NCBI GenBank assembly: GCA_900708905.1
Contig: CAADRB010000003.1
Span: forward strand, 4,471,752-4,535,751
From: Hymenolepis diminuta
Lineage: Eukaryota; Platyhelminthes; Cestoda; Cyclophyllidea; Hymenolepididae
Length of the DNA stretch: 64,000 bases
Direction: 5' to 3'
This document shows, one piece after another, positions 14,201 through 26,200 of the stretch. The translations under genes were made by a program, and so were the position numbers. Under the pieces are notes generated by a model. It searched no databases and was not told the origin of the DNA. It saw only the letters and a list, made by a program, of their open reading frames with translations. Positions within the stretch are counted from its first letter, which is position 1. Each line of letters starts with the position of its first letter.

Positions 14201-17200
14201 ATAGTACCATTCACAGAGAGAACGGAGTATTGCAGGATGCAAAGCCAAATGTTTGAAGAATGCAGCAATCCAATAGAGAGAAGGACTATCGGAAAATGTC
14301 ACTACGTTCATTGTAGCCCTGAAGTTTTGACTAGTCCATTTCATGTCATATTAACAGCGAATAAACTCCGTCGGTATGTAGAATGTGGATATATGATATA
14401 GACTTTAAATACCTTAATTACCAATGTATAGCCATGGCATTTTTAATGCTGGTATCGGTAAGTCTTAGGCAATGTTAAATACATAATAATCCACTTTCTT
14501 TTTTTGGGAAACAGGTATCAAGGAAGGAATCATTATGTCTGCACAGATCAAACTCGTCAAAATGGCCATAGACGCTGAGGCCCAGGGCTTGAATCCGGAA
14601 AATGAAGATATGGGATGGCGAACTGTACTTATGGATTATGAAGACTGCAATCTATTCGCACCATTGCCTTACAACTTCAGCAATCTTCCAGTGTGTTCTT
14701 CATGTTAAAAGAAATACTATTTATCACCAATTGATATATAATTTTCGTTTTCGGTATTTCAGCCTGAAGAAGACGAAGACTACGTTGATCTGGGTGCAGC
14801 TATCCTCACCTTCTACTCGGTTCTTGTAGATCTCCTTGGTCGTTGTGCTCCTGAGCTAGATACTTCAAAGAGCGAATCCGTAAGAGGTCGAGCTATTCTT
14901 CAGTCACTTGTTTCAATGCAAGATCTAGAAGGTGTTCTCTCGCTGAGATTCATTCTCCCACCTCCAAAACTTGAGATGCAGGTATGTTTTCCCCTTCTAG
15001 ATTTATGCTGAAAATTCTGATAATTTGCGTTTGTTTTCGAATTTCAGCTGAATGCTGAAGGGCTCGAACAATGGGTTGATAAGTCTCCAATGCCCCCAGG
15101 TTTACTCCCTGAACACAAAGCAGCTGTCGTTCTCTTCATGGAACGAGTATATGGTCTCTCTGATCCTGACACATTCGTCCGTCTCCTTGAAAACGCCTTC
15201 CTACCCGACATGCGTGCTGTCACACTGCTTGATTCTGTAAGTTGTATTTTGGGAGTTTTAAATTTCACCCGTGCTCAGTTCTCAAATGATGACTTTTGAT
15301 TCAGGCTCAGCGCGGTGTTACAGCTAGTGACATGACCTTGGCACTAAATCGATACATTTGCGGGTCAGTGTTACCTCTTCTCACCCGCTACGCTCACTTC
15401 CTTGCTGTCAACGAGGTGACAGCTGGTCTGCTTGAGTCCACACTCCACACTGCTTATCGTCTAGCCACTTGTCGATCGATTACTAACAATCAACGTGACG
15501 TCGTCAGTGACTTCCTTGTCGCTCTGGTTGAACACATCCAACCCTTCTCCATGACAAGTTTGATCAGGAAAATCGCCAAGAATATGCGAACTGTTGGCCG
15601 TGAGGTATCTGCCACATCGTTGTTTTTTCTATTAAAATTCAATTCTATACTCAGTGAATATGCTGAACCCTAACTTGGATTTGTGAGGGTGTGCAGTTTG
15701 TAGAATTAAGTACTTATTATTAGACGATTGTTACTTAATCAAATCGAACTAATTTCTGCCTACTCTATATTCTCTCTTTGTAGTCTGTTGTATCTCTTCG
15801 TGTCCTAACAACATTCTACCAACGATTTGGAGCGTACTACAGCTCCGAAGGTTGGACTGCTGAATACGCCAGCAGTGGACCTGATACTTCAGGTGTCGCT
15901 GGAGGGGTTGCAAGCACTGGATCCGCTTCAAAGCCAACCAGTGGTCAGAGTGCATCAGCGAGTGGCGCCGCAAGAGACCTCAGTGATACCACCTTTGTAC
16001 GTCCAACAGCTGCTGGAACAACAGCCACTGCTACAGAAGAGGAAAGAAATCTCACGGCTGAACTCTTCAGTCTAATTTTCAATAATCTCTCTGGCAGGAG
16101 ATATGATGCTGAGCTCTATGTCTATGCACTGCCCTGCCTGACGGCTATTGGATGTGCTTTGCCGCCGGATTATTGTTCCTCACATTGGGATGCTCAGTCG
16201 AGAATAGGAGAGTATGACCTAATTGGAGCTGATGGTTTGTGCCTAATTTATAAATATTTGAAGAGGCGTAGAATTACTGAAATCAAAAAAGTAAAATTAG
16301 ACGCTAGAAAAATGCCCTAGAATGCGGACATATTGCGATGTAGAACTCTGAAGCGTTGAGGGGGATAACTTAGAGCTCCCTAAGATATTTTTAAGAAATT
16401 ATTGTCATCAATCTAATCTGAAAGAAGTTATAAAAGGAGATCATTTGTGTAAAACCCAAGATGTGGAAAACTGCACGCCTTAGAGAGATTTACAGATTCA
16501 CAAGAAATGAACAACGAGAAATGCTTCCTATTGGTTGGCACGGCTAAGTCATAAGTCCTCACAGAGATGATCGATTTTTCAAAAGTAGCTTGTTCAATAA
16601 GAAAGTGGTGTCCGCTTACCCCAATCTATCTATCCGTTTCCAGAGTTTGAAATAAAGCAAAGCTGCACTGTTTGAAGTATCCGGATGTACCAAAACTCGT
16701 TTTTCTCCATTAAGTTTGGCTTGTCATTATTTTAGCCAAAATTCAGAGTCATAAGTTCTTCATGGCTCTAAAATATATTTACATACAATTCTAGGCGCAT
16801 TGATCGTTAATAACTGAGCTTCCTCACTCGACTGCCAAAACTATGTAGGTAAGCACAAAGAGCATTGCAATGGTAACAGAGCTTGTGAGTTGCCTCTGTG
16901 GCTTAAATTTAAATTTAGAAACCTGAGGATGCTAGCATTTGAATGTATAATGACGCAGTTTATTTGGCTAATCGGTTCGATTCGGTGCTATCTAATCTCA
17001 AATTCGCCACGATGTTATCAAACAGTCAGTGCCTTAGTTCCTGTAATTACCTCTAAAGAACGGCTATTATTATCAAAGTTAGAGGGAAAAAAACTATCTG
17101 CACAAGTATCTCGGTTCAAATGCGAAGTTATCATTATTAGTCTCAATGGTGGTTGGTTGGTTGTCGGTTGGCGTATAATTATATTGCTTCAACTCAGGAA

Positions 17201-20200
17201 AAGGTGTCACTAAATTTGAATTTGGTAACATGAATTTTGTACAACACGAATCAAGGGATCAAAAGAAGTAAGATTCTTTGAAGCCTTGGCGTTGCTCTCA
17301 GCATCTTTTTCATCTCCACTTTATCATTTTTTGGACTTGCCGTTAACCGATTTCAGTTGCTTCCCACCACTAAAAATTGAATTCTTTTTGTACCTCTGTG
17401 GTTAATAATAATAGACAAACTCGACTCCAATTCTCCTTTTAGCTTCCGTGCACCCAGGTGGCCCTGACAGTGCAGTAGACCTTCGTGGATCCAATAAACA
17501 GCACGAGAGCTTCCGACCAATGCCCTTGGTTACGTCTACTGTATGTTTTCAAGCCCCATTCCTCTCTTCCTTTTAACCTGGTAGTTGCAGTTCTAGCCTA
17601 GAATTGATTTTTCGATTTTAGATTAAACTCCCAGCTGCACTGAGTATTCTGGTAGATCAGTTCGCCAAACATTGTCACGATACCTGGGCACAAGAGTTGG
17701 TTGATCAAGGATACGTCTATGGATTGACTCTGGATGAAACTCGACGCACACACCCTAACATCCGACCTTATCATTCACTCTCCCAAAGAGTACGCTTTAG
17801 ATTATATTTCCATTTACCAATGGTCTTTTACTCGTATTAGTAAACCTATTCTTTCGTTTTGCAGGATCAAATGCGGTACATTCAACCAGTAACTGAGACA
17901 CTCCGAGCAATGTTAGCTCTGGGATGGACAATCGATCCGTCTGGAGTCTGTCACGAAGACGACGGTACTGGCCTTGGATATCATCGGAGACAATTCGGTC
18001 ACAATGTAAAGTTTTTATCTACCTAAATACTTCTCAGTATTTTTCATCTTTTCACCTGACCCTTTTCGAATATTAGCAAGCAGAAGGTCCTCAAACCTAC
18101 ATTCCAGCTCCAAAAGATCTTCACGGTGTCAATGTCACTAGAGAACTTATCGATTTGGCTGAGAGATTGGCTGATAACGCTCATCAAATTTGGGCCAAGC
18201 AGAAAATGGAGGAGTTGGAAGAAATTGGTGAGTTTCTACTTGAGTAATTTCTAAGTTGGTCCTATAATTCATCCAATAATTCCACTCATTTTTTACCTTT
18301 TCAGGTGGTGGAGTTCACCAGCTTCTCGTTCCATATGATATTCTTACTGATCGTGAACGAAAACGTTATCGCAGATTAACTCATGAATTGATTCGTTATC
18401 TCCAGTATTGGGGCTATCGTCTCTCCTGCAAACCGACCAATCAACAACAAGATAACACCGCGATACCAGGAACTACCGCGACACCCAATGCTGTGTCAGC
18501 CAATATGGCTAAACAAATTGCCGGTGAAAGGGGTGAAGGTGCGTACGTGTATGCATTCTTGATTAGCTGAGACAGTCAGACTAATTAAATTGCCCTATTC
18601 TGCTCTTCTGTTCAGCTGCCGGCCTTTTTGGGATATTTATGCTTTCAAACTGTTCCTTTTAGGTCATCCTTCGAGCCGATTTGCCTATGGACTATTGTCA
18701 AAGCTTCTTGACTATGTTGAAGGTGCCATGTCAACAGTTCGAGAGGATAAACCGAGTCGAATGTTTAGTCGTTATCAAAACCTCACACAGACCAGTGAGG
18801 ATATGAAATTACTTGTGAAGGTTGTACTGCCACTTCTCGAGCGATATTTCTACACTCGAAAGTCCTATTTCATCGACCCTTATTCAGGAGCTTCAATAGA
18901 AGAAAAGAAGATGGCCACCATGTAAGCATATGACTTGTCTATTGTGGCTACCACAGAAGTTCAACCTTGTAGGTATCAGTATCCATGTTCGACCCAACCG
19001 CTTGAGGTAATTTAGAAAAATTATCTCTGTAGATCAAGTGCTAAGTAGAAATTTGGCGTCTGTTAAGAATCAAACAAACTGTTGCCCTAAATCGAAGACT
19101 ATCCTGGATAGTTGTAATTCGTGAATAGCATTGACCACTTCACAGATTCTTATCCTCGAATGACCTCAAAATGTGGACACAACAGTCTGTATCTTTTTCT
19201 CCAATAGGCTCTTAAATGTTTTCGATTTATTGACTTGTATAACTGATTAATGACTAAATATTTAAATTTAAAATTTTTGTTATCTCAATTCTGCTATCCT
19301 GAAACTGTAAACTTCGGAATTTCGTGCAAGATCATTTGCATTCTCAACCATTGGAAGGGAAAAATGAATTTAAGTGGAAGGACCGGTCCTTCTTGATTAT
19401 AAATTACCTGTCAATAAGCGCTGAACATCGTAGATAAGCGTTTGCCATAATCCAGTGAACGGATCATGTACCGTCCATTTAGTAAATATTGTACTACCTG
19501 AGTGCGAAAATCAATTGGAGTAAGACCCTTTGATACCTTGACGTTGCTGTACGTACCTTTTTGATCCCCTCTCCTTTATCATTGCTAGACTTACTGTTAT
19601 TCGATGCCAGTTGCATCCTACAATTAAGAATTGTAATTTTTTGTGTTTCTGTGGATAAAAATGGTAATAGTAGTCAACTTCTAAAATTTGCTATTGTAGT
19701 CAACATTTCAAATTTGTCAATATGAATGATAGAGACAAAAATTTCCCTGAAGTATACTCGTTTGCTCATGTAACATAACACCGTAAATGTTGTCTTTTGC
19801 TCATGGACACAATGTCTAATAGTTTTAGCTTCTGACTACAGTGATGGGCTTTGAGATCACTTGCTACCGATCTAAAATGGAGAATCGAGGTAGGTAACCT
19901 GGCTGAAGGCTAGTAAATTAACAGCAACCATCCCTCAGTCGAACAAGAATTGCCAGTTTTCTTTACATGCTTCAGTTGTGCGGTGAGTACACCAAATTAC
20001 TTGCGAACGGGAGGATTGCCGATCGAATGGATGCGAAGCCAATTATGACTATGCTTTATAGAAGGCGTGATGGAAAGAGAAGTGTGCAAAATGAATAACG
20101 AAGAAGAAATTTGGCTGGAGCAATCCAAAGTGTGGAAATTGATGAAGGTAGAATAACTCACACGGCTGAATAAAGTGATCAAAGTTTAGATTATGTAGGC

Positions 20201-23200
20201 GCTGAACGAGTCCAAGTCGATCGATTTTGGAATGCTAAGTTCGCACAGAATGAACGTAGTCTACTAATATAGGAAATTTAAAATTCTAGAACTTCGAGGT
20301 ATAGGAACTTTTGTAGTTTTGAGCATCAGCTGACTTTTCCATGCTCTTCATCTTCAGTATTACCTCGAAACTGGGCTTGCCTGCGATGACTGATTTCGCT
20401 TGAAATTTAGTCGGAACTTTTACAGGATTCTGCTTATCAACAGTGCGTATCTGTGTATGAAATTTCTGTCCATGTTTAATAAATGACTGATTTTTCCTTC
20501 TAGGCTTTTCACCAAACTCTTCACTCTGCTGCGTCTAAAGACAAGGTGTTTCGGTGCCGACGTAAATGTCACCGTCTCTTGCTTAAAATGTCTCATCGAA
20601 TGTCTCGACATCAAAGCCATTGTGAAGATCAGCTATGCAGAGGACTTTGTTCGAGTTCGTCTTATGCCGTTCTTTGCTTTCTGTGCCGATGACCTGAATC
20701 TGTTGATCAGAAATCTCAACTCAGGTCGTTACTCTCACACCAAGGCAAGATTCTCTCATTTCTTGAACTCACATTGCTATTTAAGTGTGAATAGTGGTAT
20801 ATTCTAATTGTCTTCCTTTAGGGTACAATTCGACGTGGAGCCTGCAGTATTGACTATGTTCACATGATCCTCCTTCCAACTTTGAAGACAATGTTTGAAC
20901 ACATAAGCAAGACTGGTGTTGGTGAGGATTTGCTTCTTGGTCATCTGCAGGTCACAAGCTATCGGATCCTGAATGCCCTCTACGTGCTTGGAACAACTAG
21001 TCGAAAACACGCTAACCGACATGAATTAATGGAAGAGTTGAATAGGTTTGTGGTTTAATACAGGCATCTAGAAAATTCTTGCGGCTTACATTGAACTCGT
21101 TTTGTACGATTTATCTAATGTAACTGAGTTCTTGAGGTTTTTCAAATTTTAATGCTCCCATTATGAAGTTTATTATGGAGTTTATATCAATAGGATTAAT
21201 TTTTTAATAGACACCGACCAATGCTGGGGGAGTGTTTGGCTGCTCTGACAACTTGCTTCCCGGTCGCTTTCTTGGAACCTGAATTGAGCGCCCACAATCC
21301 TAGATCAATTGCCTACAATACGGAGGAAGCGGACTATTCTTTCGAAGCTCGAGGTAGAATTACTGATTTTTATCTTATTACGCATGGCTCAACTGGAGTA
21401 ACATATTACAAGTTTAAATTGAGTTCTCCGTACTCCGTTTACTCACTAATTATAAACAGTAGTTATCACGTGACAACTTTGATTTGAAATTTTGATACAG
21501 CAAATTTGGTGCATGGCCATTTTTAACCCTTCATTTAAGTCGATTGATCCTAGTTTTCCATATATGTCGAAATTTGACTGGTCTTTCCCTGACTTACCTC
21601 TCTACACACATATTTTAAGCTCATTGGGCACTGGACCATCGCTTCTTTCGCTCTCTCCCTATTTGTTGTCGTTTGAAATATACCAGAAGCGGCTTGAAGT
21701 ATTTGGGAGTTTTCTTGCTAAACCTCACTGGTAGTAGCATAACAGTCACAGAGATCCCCCAGAATTTGTAAAATATCGGAGAATTAAATTATTTATAAGA
21801 ATGATTTGAATAGTTCTTAGCGGGCCACCAGATTGTTGAGGCTCACCAGTTTGTAGGTGAAATTGCCAACAGTAAATGAAAGAAAAGGAACGCCGAGGAA
21901 TGCGTAGGCCAGTTTATACTGAAGTAAGCTCAGTACAGAGTCTCAAGGAAAAATAGGGAACTGGAGGATTGAACAACGAGAGATGCGCCTGGCGAGCTAG
22001 GGTCCACCCTGTGCCTGCGTGTGTAATGTGGGCTATTTATAATCTACACTTTGGGTGAGGACACGCATAAGGATATGGTAGTATGCGCGCCTTAATTGGT
22101 CGGGACGACTGTAGGAAAAGGAAGGGCCGGTGCAGACAGGATTGGTTAATAGCAAGGCCGACTATGCGGTGTCTGCTACTATTGTCCGAGGTATGTTTAC
22201 CTTTTCCGATCGATGAGACATAGACCAGCTGAGTACACACGATGTTTGTTTAAGGAGTGTTTGGGTCAGGAATGGTTAAAGGTTTACAGAGGCTACTATA
22301 AAGACAAGATAATCAAATTTAGTGATGATTAGGAATGCTGTAAGATAAAATATTTCAGAGAAGAGGGATTCATCCTTCAAGTTTAACACATAGGGATAAA
22401 ATAACGTTACTGTCAAAATCTATATATGTAAAGTGAGATTGCTTCATGTCATACATGGAATAGAATGTAGTCATTGTGTAGCGCCGCGGATTGATGACAG
22501 GAGTCGACAAATGGTCATGCAGAATATAGATAATCATGTGATGGGTGAATCACTCGGTAGGGTTGAAATCACCATATCATCTCACGGAGGAAAATAGAAG
22601 ATGACACACCATATGAATGCTCACACCACATTCTGTTTGTCTTGATTGAAAAGCTATGTTAGCTATATTGCCTTATCTACATAAGTAGGCTTATAGCAAA
22701 GTGCTTACTATTTTAACACTGTTATCTGTTTTAGATCTGCTTCAAAAGATCGGTAAGACTCTACCCTTTCTGCACGAAATCATCGATGACATCGTACGTC
22801 TCGCTGAATCAGGATCAAACTGTGTTGATGAGCCCCATCTAATCGAAGTCACCCTTCCCATGCTATGCTCCTACCTTCCAGTCTGGTGGCGAAAGAATCT
22901 AGCCCAAAGGCGCTACGCTCGTCGTCATCCAGGCTCCAAAGCAGCTTCCTTCTTTCCAGACAATGAAGAATTCCTCGCCGCCTTGGATGTCATGGAGGGA
23001 GAAGAACCCGAAGCAGTTGCTGGAACAGGAGGAGCAGATGGAGAAGGTGGCGAGGGAGGAGGTGAAAATGATGACGATGACGAGGAGAAGGGATGGGGAG
23101 CAACCACGGGTCCCATCACTACTGTAACTGCAGATCTGATGAATAGGGTCCTGGGCTCGGTGTTGCAGCTCATTCAGAATAATATTGACAATAGTAATGC

Positions 23201-26200
23201 CCCTTGGATGACGAGAATTGCAAGTAAATGGCCCCTTTTTCGTTATTACTAATCTCTTTTGTTAATATACCATGTTGCTTCACTGCTAAGAGGTAATGAA
23301 GCCAAGAAGAAAGCCAATACGTAGATCTGTGTAAATATATACCTTATTGGTCTTGCCCACAATCAAGAATATACTTTGTTTAAATAAGTAAAATTCAGAA
23401 AATAATTTTGTTTATTTAAAGGACCAACTTCATCCTGTTAACCTTGATTTCCACAGTATTAAGCTGTTAACTTTAGAGCCCGAGATGGCTAAAACCCTAC
23501 TAACACTGCTGCTTAATCACATTGTTTGTATTTACAGCTCGAACGCAACCAATTGTTGGGAATGCAACCGTCGACATGCTTGGAAAATACTTTCTACCAG
23601 TCTCAGAACGTCTCCTGGAACAGGCATTCACAGTACAAAACATGGAAAGACGGTTGGGTAAGTAAATTATATCCTTTCCTTTTATGGCTTTTGCACGTAA
23701 TATTTGACACTGAACATGCACACTTCAAGGCGGCTGAGATCGGTTTATATGCAGATATAATTTTTTTCTATAATTAATTTTTTACTTTATTCTCAGGTAA
23801 CGAAAGCGATAAAGAGAGTGAACTAACAGCCGCGTGTGAGTTGCTAGTACGAAATATGTTTGCTCTCTACCCTCTTCTCATCACGTTCGTTGATCGATAT
23901 CGCACGGAATGGCTGAAACAGCCAACCATGGAAACCGACCGTTTGTTCAATGCAGTTGCCAATCTTTTCCTTATTTGGAATGGATCTCCGGTGAGTTAAA
24001 GGTGTTTATTTGCCTAAAATGATTAAGTGACACCAATTTTTATTGTAATTTGTATTATAACAGAACTTCAAGCGCGAGGAAGAAACTTTTGTAGGTATCC
24101 ACGAATTAGATACGCTGGCCCTAATTATGCCAAGTTCTGAGCGCTCTACGGTTTCTGCTGATGTGGGTCCCAGGTCTCAGGCTACAAAATCTGGTAAGAA
24201 TTGGCATTTTGTGGAAGGAAGTTTATGGAAGCATGGATAAACGCTCGTTTTTTTTCTATTTTAGGCAAAGGGCAAAAGAAGGGGTTCACAAGCTTGATGG
24301 TTGCTTCGATTAAGCGTCTTCTTCCGATAGGTAGGTGGTTAATTAAAAAATGTAATTTATTACTAATTTGTAGGATTAAAAATGTACTAATTTGTAAAAT
24401 TACTTTAAGGTCTCTGTGTTCTTGGTGGAAGACAACAGGAATTAGTCCAGCGCGCCAAACGAATGTTCTTAAAGGTATGCCGTTCTTTCTGTAACGCATC
24501 GGCTAATTTTATTTTATTCCTCTCAACATTTGTTGCATTAATTTCGTCGATATGTCAATTATGGGTTCTTTGTTTAGCCTCATAAGAGAAAGGATGACAT
24601 TAATTCTGTGTTAAGTGAAACAGCTCGGCAGGTAACGTGAATTAGATGACATCCAGCTCTATAGGATCTGCATGTATTATAATGATTCTAGTGATTAAAT
24701 GCGATCGCTTTCAAGTAGATTTTGCTCCTTATTTGCCATCATCTACGAGCTGTTGTTTATATATTTTTAGCACGAAGTAGAAGCAGATATTGCCGATTAT
24801 CTGCGCTACGCTTTGGACAAAGATGACGACGTAGGTGTAACTTTTTCTCATCTTACTCATCTTGATGTATATTACCACAATTTTTGATGCATCTTATTTT
24901 AAAAATGTATTGATCTTTCTTAAATAGTAATATTGATCGATTTTTTTCTATGTAAGTTTAAATGACCCTGTTTTAAATAGTAGATATCTCGGAGGAGGCT
25001 TTCTAACCATCTCCAAATCATTCTTGCACTGTGATGGATTTGATATACTTGTTAAAATGTAATTTATAAAAGTGCTTACTATGAGCCTTTGGGCAATATT
25101 TGAATTGTCTCTGACCCTTCGATCAAAAAGGACAGCGAATAAATCGAGTTCCAGATTTTCCCAAATAGATTTTCGCGAATTTCAGGTGGAAATCGTGTCG
25201 AAGATTAGTGATTGTCCTATCTTATAACCTGTTCAATTAAATTTTTGACAAGAGTGTTCTAATTTTCGATAATCCACTATAGAGATTGATCTTATATTCA
25301 GCCATAGTAGAACGTACTATTAGGTACATAGATACTATCCTTTCAAATTGTATTTTCTTTTAGTTAAATGGAAAGATTAATTCATTTGTCTCGTATTTAG
25401 TCAGAAACCAAAGTCTATCGCTGGCAAAAGTTGCTTTACCAGAAAATTGATAGAACTATCGCTTTGACTGGCTGTCATGAAGCTCTTGGCATTCCTACAA
25501 AAGAGGAGGTAATCAATCGAGTAATGACTTTAGCCAAGGTCATGCATGCTCTCTACCTTGTCGGAGTAAGTTGGTTGCCCGTACATTAATTGCTTTTTTG
25601 ATTGTCTCGATTTAAAAGTAATAATTTATATCTTTATAGCATGTTGCACCAACGACTCTCAATCGAGGTGCATGGAAAAAACTTGTATCAACTCAACGCA
25701 AGCGAGCCGTAATGGCCTGTTTCCGAATGCAACCCTTCTACGCGCTCCCAAGACATCGGGCAATAAATTTCTTCCTCATGGCTTACCATGATGGGTGGTT
25801 GAGTTATGAACAGTCCTTGGGAGTGCAGTTGATTGAAGAAATCACAGGCGCTCCCTTCGAAGAAAATGCTGTATTGAATGCTTCGAATGCGGCTTCTGTT
25901 GCACCAATTGCTGGAATGCTACCTGCAAGTCCCTCTGACAACGCCATAGGAGCATTGCCTGATAGTTCTGGTGGTCAAGGAGATTCAAGCAGCGGTAATG
26001 CTAGTGGAGAAACTGAAGCGGCATCAAATGTTGCTAGAACTATTATTGAAGCTTCAATATACTCTGAATCATCCGATGAGGGTAATTGAACACCTAAACG
26101 TTTAAATATACATTTAATGCTATAGTATGATACGATTATATTACTATATTATAATCCACGGCAAGGCAAAATCTTTTACTATTTGTAACTGTCGAAAAGT

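Noticed and set aside
14096..14401. Overlapping 80-codon frames on opposite strands in RyR intron 27
   Set aside because: Neither shows motifs or splice phase compatible with RyR; probably chance.
22925..23173. 82-codon - strand frame rich in Ser and Pro
   Set aside because: Antisense shadow of the Glu/Gly-rich tract in RyR exon 42.
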